NCBI RefSeq assembly: GCF_013522705.1
Contig: NZ_JAAMRE010000005.1
Coordinates: forward strand, 1-64,000
DNA: 64,000 nucleotides
From: Pseudomonas lurida
GTDB lineage: Bacteria > Pseudomonadota > Gammaproteobacteria > Pseudomonadales > Pseudomonadaceae
Reading direction: 5' to 3'
Positions 57,361 through 64,000 of this stretch are shown here, in pieces. The notes beneath the pieces were generated by a model. That model did no database searches, was not told the DNA's origin, and saw only the letters and a program-made list of their open reading frames with translations. Numbering within the stretch: position 1 is the first letter of the stretch; each line of letters begins with the position of its first letter. The position numbers were made by a program, and so were the translations under genes.

Positions 57361-58016
57361 GCCTGCATTACTCCACCGTGCTGTTCGACCTGGACGGCAC
57401 CCTCACCGACCCGCGCGAAGGCATCACCCGTTCGATCCAGTACGCCCTCGCCAAGTTGGGTATCGATGAACCGGACCTGACCCGGCTGGAACATTTCATC
57501 GGTCCGCCGTTACTGCAAGCCTTTATGCAGTTCTATGACTTCGATGAAGCCAGAGCCTGGGACGCGGTGAATTACTATCGCGAACGCTTCAAGGTTACCG
57601 GGCTGTATGAAAACCGCGTATTTGACGGCGTGATGCCATTGCTGGAGGCACTCAACCAGCAAGGGCGTCAGTTGTACATCGCCACCTCCAAGCCGTGGGA
57701 ATTTGCCCGGGAAATTGCCCGTCATTTCGACTTTGCCAAGCATTTCAAGGTGATTTACGGCAGCGAACTGGACGGCACGCGCACCGATAAAGTCGAGCTG
57801 CTTGCGCACCTGATGAAAGAAGAGGGCCTGGACCCGGCCAGCACCTTGATGATCGGCGATCGCAAGCACGACCTGATCGGCGCCCGCAGCAATGGGCTGG
57901 ATTCGGCGGCGGTGGGGTATGGTTTTGGCAGCTTTGAAGAATTGAATGCCGAAGCGCCGACCTGGCATTTCGAGACATTGGCCGCGATGCACCGGGCGTT
58001 TTTGCAGCGGCCTTAA
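57357..58016 (+). CDS. HAD-superfamily hydrolase (Gph-like)
   Basis: A 219-residue phosphatase. The nucleophile motif is FDLDGTLTD, motif II is ATSKP, and motif IV is MIGDRKHDLIGA. It resembles phosphoglycolate/5'-nucleotide phosphatases; the substrate is unknown. It is translationally coupled to the gamma carbonic anhydrase-like gene. Confidence 0.88.
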   Translation: MSLHYSTVLFDLDGTLTDPREGITRSIQYALAKLGIDEPDLTRLEHFIGPPLLQAFMQFYDFDEARAWDAVNYYRERFKVTGLYENRVFDGVMPLLEALNQQGRQLYIATSKPWEFAREIARHFDFAKHFKVIYGSELDGTRTDKVELLAHLMKEEGLDPASTLMIGDRKHDLIGARSNGLDSAAVGYGFGSFEELNAEAPTWHFETLAAMHRAFLQRP

Positions 58017-58022
58017 AAATCG

Positions 58023-58078
58023 TCATCGGGGGCAAGCTGTGCAGCCTAAAAAGGTGGGACGGGGCTTGCCCCCGATGA
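58023..58078. repeat. REP pair (inverted, imperfect)
   Basis: CATCGGGGGCAAGCTGTGCA ... CGGGGCTTGCCCCCGATG between converging genes. Its left arm is partly degraded. Confidence 0.8.
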
Positions 58079-58082
58079 GGCC

Positions 58083-59126
58083 CTACAGACCCACACCCTC
58101 CAACTGCCTCAACGCAGCCTTACGCTGCACCACCGGCAACTCGCCCAACTTTTCCACCGCGGCGTAGAACTTCACCCAATCCCCCTGTTGCTGCGCAAAC
58201 AACGCCGCAAACGCCGGCACCCATTGGTCATACAGCCCGAACGGCAACAGCCTTGCGTTGTTCATAGGTTGGTTGACCCAGGCGTCATAGCGTTTGTCAC
58301 CGGCCCATTGGGTGTCGCGCAGTTGCCGGTAGTCGCGGCGCAATTGCTCGAACTGCGCCGCTTTGGCCTGACGCATCACGTCCGGGGCCAGAGGCTGCGC
58401 GTAGAGTTTTTCCAGGCGGTGACGGGTGTCCAGGATCAAGCGGATAAACTGGTCACGTTGCTGCGCCTGTGCATCGCTGAGCGGTGCCAGGCTGCGCGCA
58501 GCCCGCCACTGGCGGGTGCCTTCCTGCTCGACAAAGGTGGCAAACGACTCGTTGAACTCAGTGTCGTCTTTCACATAGAAACGCTGGTGAGCGAGCTCAT
58601 GAAAAATCAACGTGGCCAGCCGCTCGTCGCCCCAGTTCATCATCGAATTCATGATCGGGTCATCGAACCATCCTAAAGTGGAATACGCCTCCACGCCGCC
58701 GATTGCCACGTCCATGCCCTGTAACTTCAACACCGCCGCCTCGCCACGCGCCGCGCCCTGGTTGTAATAGCCGCGATAGGCCACACAGCCGGCGATGGGA
58801 AAGCAATGGTTTTGAGGCGTCAGAGAAAATTCCTGCGTGGCGAAGACATTCCAGACCACATAGGGACGGCCGATGTCTGCGTACAACCGGTAACTCAGGT
58901 TGTCAGGCAGGTGCAGGTGTTCGCTGGCGAAGGTGCGCGCTTTTTGTGCTTGCACCAGGTGGTCGCGCAGTACCTGCGGGCGCGTCGGGTCACTGATTAC
59001 CTGAGCCACCGGCTCGCGGGCACGTAATAACTGCCATTGGCCGCTCGCCAATTGGCTGTAGTAACTGACGCTGGAGCACCCGCCGAGCAGCACGGCCAAC
59101 CCACCTGTAAGTAAACGCCTGATCAT
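58083..59126 (-). CDS. Aminopeptidase-like lipoprotein (PF10023)
   Basis: A 347-residue lipoprotein (lipobox VLLGGC, Cys17). The zinc-peptidase motif HELAH is in LIFHELAHQRFYV, and the third glutamate is probably in FNESFATFVEQEG. It matches the putative aminopeptidase family PF10023. ATG 59126 begins the signal peptide; the longer frame is not credible. Confidence 0.85.
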   Translation of the reverse strand: MIRRLLTGGLAVLLGGCSSVSYYSQLASGQWQLLRAREPVAQVISDPTRPQVLRDHLVQAQKARTFASEHLHLPDNLSYRLYADIGRPYVVWNVFATQEFSLTPQNHCFPIAGCVAYRGYYNQGAARGEAAVLKLQGMDVAIGGVEAYSTLGWFDDPIMNSMMNWGDERLATLIFHELAHQRFYVKDDTEFNESFATFVEQEGTRQWRAARSLAPLSDAQAQQRDQFIRLILDTRHRLEKLYAQPLAPDVMRQAKAAQFEQLRRDYRQLRDTQWAGDKRYDAWVNQPMNNARLLPFGLYDQWVPAFAALFAQQQGDWVKFYAAVEKLGELPVVQRKAALRQLEGVGL

Positions 59127-59235
59127 GTTCCGACTGCTCCTGGATACCCTGTGCGCCAGACTGGCGTGCCGCGCGGGAATTTTCCACGTCCAGAGGTGTT
59201 TATACTCAAACGTCCCCCTGCATTGAGACTTTGCC

Positions 59236-59658
59236 ATGCGCCTGTTCTTAGTTGCCGTTGTTGCCTTGCTCTCGAGTGCCTGCACAACGACACCGGTACC
59301 GCCCGCCGACCCGCATCAGGCATGGGTCGATTTCATCACCCCCACACCAGGCGCCAAACTGTTGATGGCACAGCGTCTGGACGGCAAGAATCTCGAAGAC
59401 GGACGCTACTTCCAGATACCAACCGGCGCCCACGAGCTGATGGTGCGCTTTGACTTTGAGGTACCGGCGGGTGGCGGGCTGGGAGGGCTCAGCCAGATGC
59501 AATATCGAACCTGCTTCATGACGTTGCAGTACGACCACTTCCAGGCTGGCCAACGCTATGTGCTGGAAGGCCGCTCGCTGGCCTTTACGCCCAACATCCG
59601 ACTGTATGACTCCGCCCGCCAGTTGCTGGCAGAGGAACGCAGTGTGAACTGCCTCTGA
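59236..59658 (+). CDS. Hypothetical lipoprotein
   Basis: A 140-residue protein with lipobox LSSAC (Cys16). The mature part is beta-rich with a cysteine pair (RTCFMTLQYDHF and the C-terminal NCL). I do not recognise a functional family. It is divergent from the aminopeptidase-like gene and converges with the DUF1161 gene, their stops abutting at 59658/59659. Confidence 0.7.
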   Translation: MRLFLVAVVALLSSACTTTPVPPADPHQAWVDFITPTPGAKLLMAQRLDGKNLEDGRYFQIPTGAHELMVRFDFEVPAGGGLGGLSQMQYRTCFMTLQYDHFQAGQRYVLEGRSLAFTPNIRLYDSARQLLAEERSVNCL

Positions 59659-59898
59659 TCAGTCGTTGTTCTTCTGGTAGATGATGCGCTTGGTGCCGTT
59701 TTCGCACGAGCCAACAATCATGGCACTGTCGTGGTTCTTGGCTTCTTCGGCGGTGATGATTTCCAGGGTGTAGGACGGAATCGCCTTGGCCTGGATATTC
59801 ACTTCGATCTCTTTCCTGAGCTCTTCACAATCTTTTGGAGCGGCCACGGCCGATGTGGCCAACACACCGCAGATGATCGCCAAGGCAAAACGTTTCAT
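59659..59898 (-). CDS. DUF1161 periplasmic protein (copy 1)
   Basis: A 79-residue exported protein with a signal peptide ending VAA and two conserved cysteines (DCEEL and GSCENG). DUF1161 proteins are small and often stress-induced; the function is unknown. A paralogue lies at 61758-61982. Confidence 0.85.
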   Translation of the reverse strand: MKRFALAIICGVLATSAVAAPKDCEELRKEIEVNIQAKAIPSYTLEIITAEEAKNHDSAMIVGSCENGTKRIIYQKNND

Positions 59899-60001
59899 GG
59901 TTGAAGCTCCCTGAATGCATTGCGCACGAGTGTGCGCCTAGGCTGCATAGGGTATAGGACCACAGGTGCGAAACGGGAGTTCTTATTTAACGCAGCACAA
60001 A

Positions 60002-60030
60002 GTGGGGGAGCAGGCTTGCCCCTCCCACCT
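60002..60030. repeat. Single REP
   Basis: GTGGGGGAGCAGGCTTGCCC followed by CTCCCAC, a lone REP-like palindrome just downstream of osmC. It may end the osmC transcript. Confidence 0.6.
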
Positions 60031-60043
60031 TGGACCTGTTGTG

Positions 60044-60475
60044 TCAGTTAACCAGCGTGCCATCCAGAGTGATGGTTGCATTCAGAACCTTGGACACCGG
60101 GCACCCTTCCTTGGCCTTTTTGCTCAATTCATCGAATTGCGCCTGGCTGGCGCCTGGGATCTTGGCTTTGAGCGTCAGGTGTACGGCGGTGATCGCAAAA
60201 CCCCCTTCGACCTGATCCAGCGTCACGTCGGCCTGGGTGTCGATGCTGTCGGCCTTGAGGCCCGCATCGCCCAGAATCATGGAAAACGCCATGGAGAAAC
60301 AGCCCGCATGGGCCGCACCGATCAGCTCTTCCGGGTTGGTGCCCTTGCCGCCCTCGAAACGGGCCTTGAAGCCGTAGGGCGCTTCGCGCAGCACACCGGT
60401 TTCGGTGGAGATGGAGCCCACACCAGTCTTCAGATCACCTTCCCAATGCGCGGATGCCTTTTTAACAATACTCAT
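60044..60475 (-). CDS. osmC: Organic hydroperoxide reductase OsmC
   Basis: A 143-residue OsmC/Ohr-family peroxidase. The two redox cysteines are in AGCFSMAFS and EGCPVSKVL. It detoxifies organic peroxides and is osmotically induced. The subgroup (OsmC rather than Ohr) is judged from the N-terminal VKKASAHWEGDLKTGVGSIS. An AlgU-type promoter lies about 30 bases upstream of the start. Confidence 0.92.
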   Translation of the reverse strand: MSIVKKASAHWEGDLKTGVGSISTETGVLREAPYGFKARFEGGKGTNPEELIGAAHAGCFSMAFSMILGDAGLKADSIDTQADVTLDQVEGGFAITAVHLTLKAKIPGASQAQFDELSKKAKEGCPVSKVLNATITLDGTLVN

Positions 60476-60513
60476 AGCTTTCTCCTCGAACGGTGGTTTT
60501 GCTTCAGTAAGGT

Positions 60514-60541
60514 TCTGAGGATAGATGCTCGGGCAAAGTTC
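60514..60541 (-). promoter_or_regulatory. AlgU (sigma-22) promoter of osmC
   Basis: Read on the minus strand: GAACTT (60541-60536), a 17-base spacer, TCAGA (60518-60514), with an inferred start near 60507. The elements are identical to those of the ersA promoter in this window. P. aeruginosa osmC is known to be AlgU-dependent. Confidence 0.82.
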
Positions 60542-60631
60542 ATCTTGTAAGAGAAACCCAGCAGTTTAGTAGGAAATTTCAGGCCAGCTATTGAATCTCG
60601 GGTATATGCCCTCATTGCATGGAGGATGCAC

Positions 60632-60715
60632 ATGAAGCGGCAGGTTTTGGTTCGTCTTAAAAGCCTGCGCCCTCAATTGGAGAAGCAGGCTTATGAAATC
60701 GCTGTCCGACGTTAA
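60632..60715 (+). CDS. Possible 27-residue leader peptide upstream of the luciferase-like gene
   Basis: A short frame, [20 protein letters not shown] and seven more residues, with a strong GGAGG site six bases before its ATG. It ends 20 bases inside the next gene in another frame. It is basic and helical and I know no family. It may couple translation to the oxidoreductase gene, or be chance. Confidence 0.3.
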   Translation: MKRQVLVRLKSLRPQLEKQAYEIAVRR

Positions 60716-61694
60716 GTTTTCCGCCCTCGACCTGGTGCCCGTACGCGCCAATGGTAGCCCGGCACAATCGCTGCGCAATTCCCTGGACCTGGCTCAGCAT
60801 GTGGAAAAGTTCGGCTACAACCGTTTCTGGGTAGCCGAACACCACAATATGGACGGCATCGCCAGCTCGGCCACTTCGGTGTTGCTGGGGTATCTGGCCG
60901 GTGGCACCTCGACGATTCGTGTCGGTTCCGGCGGTGTGATGCTGCCCAATCACGCGCCGCTGGTAATCGCCGAGCAATTCGGCACCCTCGAAAGCCTGTA
61001 CCCGGGCCGCATTGACCTGGGCCTGGGTCGCGCCCCCGGTTCCGACCAGATGACCGCCCGCGCCCTGCGCCGTGAGCGCTCCGGCAGCGCTGACGATTTC
61101 CCCGAGGACGTGGCCGAACTGATGGCCTACCTGGGCCCGCGCACCCCCGACCAACGGGTTATCGCCGTCCCCGGCACCGGTACCAACGTGCCTGTCTGGC
61201 TGCTGGGTTCGAGCCTGTTCAGCGCGCAACTGGCCGGCGAGCGTGGTTTGCCCTACGCCTTCGCCTCCCATTTCGCACCCCGTTTAATGCACGAAGCGAT
61301 TCGCGTGTACCGCAATCACTTCAAGCCTTCGGCTGTGTTGGACAAACCCTACGTGATGCTGGGCATTCCGCTGGTGGCGGCCGATACCGACGAACAGGCC
61401 GATTACCTGGCGACCTCCGTCTACCAGCGCATTCTCGCGCTGATGCGCGGCCAAAGTCTGGTGCAGCGCCCACCGGTGAAAAGCATGGATGGCCTATGGC
61501 TGCCCCATGAAAAGGACGCGGTCGGCAGCTTCCTCGGCCTGGCCATGGTCGGCAGCCCGGCGAAGATTCGCGCCAAGCTCGAGGTGCTGATCGAACAGAC
61601 CGGCGCGGATGAGTTGATCTTCACCTGCGACCTGTACGAGCACGCGGACCGGATTCATTCCTACGAGTTGCTGGCGCAGCTGATGAAGGGCTGA
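60693..61694 (+). CDS. LLM-class flavin-dependent oxidoreductase (YhbW-like)
   Basis: A 333-residue bacterial-luciferase-like protein (segments [53 protein letters not shown]). These are FMN- or F420-linked oxidoreductases; the substrate is unknown. It begins with ATG 60693 after GGAG and is followed by a strong terminator. Confidence 0.88.
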   Translation: MKSLSDVKFSALDLVPVRANGSPAQSLRNSLDLAQHVEKFGYNRFWVAEHHNMDGIASSATSVLLGYLAGGTSTIRVGSGGVMLPNHAPLVIAEQFGTLESLYPGRIDLGLGRAPGSDQMTARALRRERSGSADDFPEDVAELMAYLGPRTPDQRVIAVPGTGTNVPVWLLGSSLFSAQLAGERGLPYAFASHFAPRLMHEAIRVYRNHFKPSAVLDKPYVMLGIPLVAADTDEQADYLATSVYQRILALMRGQSLVQRPPVKSMDGLWLPHEKDAVGSFLGLAMVGSPAKIRAKLEVLIEQTGADELIFTCDLYEHADRIHSYELLAQLMKG

Positions 61695-61712
61695 CCTAAC
61701 CCCAGTCGAAAA

Positions 61713-61739
61713 AAAACCGACGCACCCGCGTCGGTTTTT
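61713..61739. terminator. Bidirectional terminator
   Basis: AAAAACCGACGC-ACCC-GCGTCGGTTTTT, a perfect 12-bp stem with A and T runs on each side, between converging genes. Confidence 0.92.
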
Positions 61740-61757
61740 CATGTCTGCAACACGGGG

Positions 61758-61982
61758 TTAACCGCGTTTGTAGACGATTTCCTTGGTGCCGCCCTCGCAA
61801 GTGCCGACCACTTTGGCGTCGGTAGAAGCGCCTTTGTCGACGACTTCCAGCGAATAGCCCGAAGCCCCTTTGGCGTCGATTTTCGCCGCAATTTCACTTT
61901 TGAGGTCTTCACACGACTTGCCCGCCGCCAGGGCGGTACCTGCCAGGCTCAACAAACCTACGGCTAACAGAAGCTTCTTCAT
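61758..61982 (-). CDS. DUF1161 periplasmic protein (copy 2)
   Basis: A 74-residue exported protein (signal ending ALAA) with the two conserved cysteines (SCEDL, GTCEGG) and C-terminal KEIVYKRG. It is a paralogue of the protein at 59659-59898 (shared CEELK/CEDLKSEI and GT-K-IVY motifs). Confidence 0.85.
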   Translation of the reverse strand: MKKLLLAVGLLSLAGTALAAGKSCEDLKSEIAAKIDAKGASGYSLEVVDKGASTDAKVVGTCEGGTKEIVYKRG

Positions 61983-62095
61983 CCGTTACTTCCTTGCGCT
62001 GATCCAATAGAACGTGCCGACGCATTGGCATCGGCACCCGAACGTTGTAGCGCAGGTTATGGCAATCGGCCAGTCAGCAAGTTCAACTCACAGGA

Positions 62096-62311
62096 TCAAC
62101 TGCTGGCAATTCGGAATCCCACCTTCAGAGTGACCTGATAGTGGGCGACCTTGCCATCTTCGATATGACCGCGCGTTTCAGTCACTTCAAACCATTCCAG
62201 GTGCTTGAGGCTTTTGCTGGCCTCGGCCAATGCGTTCTGGATCGCATCCTCGATAGTGGTGGTGGACGAACCTACCAGTTCAACTTTTTTGTAAGTGTGG
62301 TGATCGGTCAT
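62096..62311 (-). CDS. Dodecin
   Basis: A 71-residue flavin-binding dodecamer subunit ([46 protein letters not shown]). It stores and quenches free flavins. A candidate AlgU promoter lies ~55 bases upstream. Confidence 0.92.
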   Translation of the reverse strand: MTDHHTYKKVELVGSSTTTIEDAIQNALAEASKSLKHLEWFEVTETRGHIEDGKVAHYQVTLKVGFRIASS

Positions 62312-62365
62312 GGGGTTTCTCCTGAGGGATGTTTAAGAAGCCTAGCAGTCAATATCCGTACTGCT

Positions 62366-62393
62366 TCAGGCGACCGTTCCTACCTGAAAGTTC
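62366..62393 (-). promoter_or_regulatory. Candidate AlgU promoter of dodecin
   Basis: Minus strand: GAACTT (62393-62388), a 17-base spacer, CCTGA (62370-62366). One mismatch from TCTGA in the -10. The geometry equals that of the ersA and osmC sites. Confidence 0.5.
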
Positions 62394-62467
62394 AGATTTA
62401 CTGCACTTTCTGAAAACCCAGCAGTCGGTATCTACACACGCCACTCAATCACTTCAGGAGAATCCAC

Positions 62468-62794
62468 ATGGCTAACACTTCTTTACGCAAAGCGTCGCTG
62501 GAAAGCATGGAAGCCGAGATTTCGAGCCTGCTCAAGTCCCTTGAAAGCCTCAAGGACGATGCGTCGGATGAGTCGCGCAAAACCTTGAAGGCCCTGAAAA
62601 GCAATGCCGAGAATGCGCTCAAGCACTCCCGTCATCTGATCACCGATGCCTATGAAGAAAGCAAAGTGAAATTGCGCGAAACCGGCGTGGCAACTCGCGA
62701 TTACGCGCAAGAGCACCCTTGGACCACTGCCGGCGTTGCCGTTGGCGCGCTGGGTCTGCTGGCGGCTTACTTGCTGTGCAAGCGCGGTGACTGA
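62468..62794 (+). CDS. DUF883 (YqjD/ElaB-like) membrane-anchored protein
   Basis: A 108-residue protein of long charged helices ending in one transmembrane segment with the family pattern [21 protein letters not shown]. YqjD/ElaB proteins tie ribosomes to the inner membrane in stationary phase in E. coli. AGGAG precedes ATG 62468. Its 3' end overlaps the trpI end by 28 bases, in convergent orientation. Confidence 0.9.
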   Translation: MANTSLRKASLESMEAEISSLLKSLESLKDDASDESRKTLKALKSNAENALKHSRHLITDAYEESKVKLRETGVATRDYAQEHPWTTAGVAVGALGLLAAYLLCKRGD

Positions 62795-63687
62795 ATCGGT
62801 TGGCGCGACAGCTCTGTCTTGAGCCATTGCGCCAGCTGCCGGGCGCGCCCATCCGCGGCGCGCTTGGGTAGCCACAATGCCAGGTGCGCCGGGGTTTCGC
62901 TGAACCCCCAAGGCGCCACCAGGCGACCGGCCAGCAGATCTTGCGCCACCAGCGGCTGCGGCGCGATCGCCACCCCCAGCCCGGCCACAGCCGCCTCCAG
63001 CAAATAATACAAATGCTCGAACCCTTGCCCGTGCTTCAACGCATTCGGTGCGATGCCGTATTGCTGCGCCCAACTGGGCCACGCCTGGGGCCGTGACGTG
63101 GTGTGCAGCAGCGCTTCACCGCACAACGCCGACGCAGGCGCCTGACGCAGACGCTCATAACCGCTGAATCGCGGGCTCATGACCGGGCCGATACGCTCAC
63201 TGGCCAACTCGTATACCTGCATATCGGCCGGCCACGGCGGTTCGGCGAACACCAGCAACGCATCCAACCCCGGACGACGCGGGTCCAGATCACCATCACC
63301 CGCCGACAAGTGCAGGCGCAGGTCCGGCAAGTCAGCGTTCAGGCGGCCAAGGCGCGGAATCAACCAGCGTGCCAGTAAACTGCCCGAACAGCCGAGTACG
63401 AAGGGGGCGTCGGCGCCGGTCTGGGTGAGTTCCGCACACACGTCTCTCAAACGCTCGAACGCTTCGCCGCTGGCATCGCGCAGCCGCACGCCCGCATCTG
63501 TGAGTTTAAGGCCACGCCCCTCCTTGACGAACAGGCTGACGCCCAAGTGTTCTTCGAGCACCTTCAATTGGCGACTGACTGCCCCGTGGGTCACATGCAG
63601 CTGTTCAGCGGCCTGGCTGACGCTGTTGAGGCGCGCGGTGGCTTCAAACGCGCGCAGGGCGTTGAGGGGAGGAAGGTCTCGGCTCAT
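62767..63687 (-). CDS. trpI: LysR-family activator TrpI
   Basis: A 306-residue LysR regulator with an N-terminal helix-turn-helix ([30 protein letters not shown]). It is divergent from trpB, the position that defines TrpI, which activates trpBA in response to indoleglycerol phosphate. Confidence 0.93.
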   Translation of the reverse strand: MSRDLPPLNALRAFEATARLNSVSQAAEQLHVTHGAVSRQLKVLEEHLGVSLFVKEGRGLKLTDAGVRLRDASGEAFERLRDVCAELTQTGADAPFVLGCSGSLLARWLIPRLGRLNADLPDLRLHLSAGDGDLDPRRPGLDALLVFAEPPWPADMQVYELASERIGPVMSPRFSGYERLRQAPASALCGEALLHTTSRPQAWPSWAQQYGIAPNALKHGQGFEHLYYLLEAAVAGLGVAIAPQPLVAQDLLAGRLVAPWGFSETPAHLALWLPKRAADGRARQLAQWLKTELSRQPIQSPRLHSK

Positions 63688-63797
63688 CTGTGAGTTTTCC
63701 TGACAGGTCGCAGCGATCTTATCGGTTTTCAGCCGCGAATGTGAGGGGTAGAGTGGCCCACATTGCTTCCCACACGAATTCTTTCCTGGAGCGTCCC
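63688..63797. promoter_or_regulatory. trpI-trpB divergent control region
   Basis: A 110-base gap that must contain the TrpI sites and both promoters. A TAGAGT -10-like element lies at ~63749-63754 for trpB. I cannot place the TrpI boxes exactly. Confidence 0.55.
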
Positions 63798-64000
63798 ATG
63801 ACTCAGTCCCAGACCGATCTACGCAACGGCCCAGACGCCAGCGGCCTGTTTGGCGCGTTCGGCGGCCGCTACGTCGCTGAAACCCTGATGCCGTTGATCC
63901 TCGACCTGGCCCGCGAATACGAAGCGGCCAAGATTGATCCGGCGTTCAACGAGGAATTGGCCTACTTCCAGCGCGACTACGTTGGTCGCCCAAGCCCGCT
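63798..64000 (+). CDS. trpB: Tryptophan synthase beta chain (5' part)
   Basis: The first 67 residues of the PLP enzyme that makes tryptophan from indole and serine ([34 protein letters not shown]). It runs off the window end, so the PLP lysine is not seen. A GGAG ribosome site precedes ATG 63798. Confidence 0.95.
   Translation, partial: MTQSQTDLRNGPDASGLFGAFGGRYVAETLMPLILDLAREYEAAKIDPAFNEELAYFQRDYVGRPSP

Noticed and set aside
62056..62084. GAACTT upstream of DUF1161 copy 2 as a fourth AlgU promoter
   Set aside because: The expected -10 region reads CCATA/CATAA, too far from TCTGA.

Overview
The window looks like a chromosomal segment of a Pseudomonas of the P. fluorescens group. The evidence is the GC-rich codon use, gene order matching known Pseudomonas blocks (gltP, ivy, algB-kinB, ampDh2, dgcH, dsbA, cc4, engB, ersA, polA, thrB, znuA/zur-znuCB, then metNIQ; a coxBA-ctaG-coxC-surf1-ctaA-cyoE-sco cluster; trpI-trpB), and many dispersed REP-type palindromes with the core GGGGGCAAGCCCCCTCCCACA. 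It is almost all core genome. I see no prophage, transposase, integrase, CRISPR array, tRNA or rRNA.

Layout. 1-8.2 kb: a Na/Pi-cotransporter-like protein, an M16 peptidase, a DUF5924/DUF2914 membrane protein and a tightly coupled four-gene MCE lipid-transport operon whose permease carries an N-terminal STAS domain. 8.2-12.6 kb: a SpmA/SpmB-like membrane protein, GltP, a 0.7-kb gene-free region, a lysozyme inhibitor (Ivy) and two small membrane-protein genes. 12.9-21.7 kb: AlgB/KinB, AmpDh2, a diguanylate cyclase coupled to an endonuclease/exonuclease/phosphatase-fold protein, DsbA and two c-type cytochromes. 21.8-30.8 kb: EngB, the small RNA ErsA with an AlgU-type promoter, PolA, a DUF2782 protein, ThrB, and the zinc locus znuA <> zur-znuCB with a Zur-like site. 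30.9-35.8 kb: catalase HPII (KatE) and MetNIQ.

36.2-44.7 kb: the aa3-type cytochrome c oxidase genes with their heme A and copper assembly factors, all leftward except one small DUF2909 gene. 45.1-48.2 kb: a conserved hypothetical, a SulP transporter and a beta carbonic anhydrase, probably a bicarbonate module. 48.4-49.5 kb: a radical SAM gene preceded by a textbook LexA box inside a 14-bp-arm palindrome. 49.5-53.4 kb: a three-subunit periplasmic gluconate-2-dehydrogenase-type enzyme. 53.7-63.7 kb: a TpbA-like periplasmic tyrosine phosphatase, YheV, PrlC, a gamma carbonic anhydrase-like protein, an HAD phosphatase, a PF10023 aminopeptidase-like lipoprotein, small stress-type proteins (two DUF1161 paralogues, OsmC, dodecin, DUF883), a luciferase-like oxidoreductase and TrpI. 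The window ends inside trpB.

The connecting theme is envelope stress. Close matches to the AlgU (sigma-22/sigma-E) promoter pattern GAACTT-N16/17-TCTGA occur upstream of ersA, osmC and probably dodecin, in a segment that also encodes AlgB/KinB. I did not find a convincing wholly new system. The best items for a second look are the AlgU-type promoters, the LexA box/hairpin, the gene-free hairpin-rich stretch at 10.84-11.56 kb, the REP-flanked synteny junction at 35.8-36.2 kb, the STAS-MlaE fusion operon, and a 27-codon ORF overlapping the start of the luciferase-like oxidoreductase gene.
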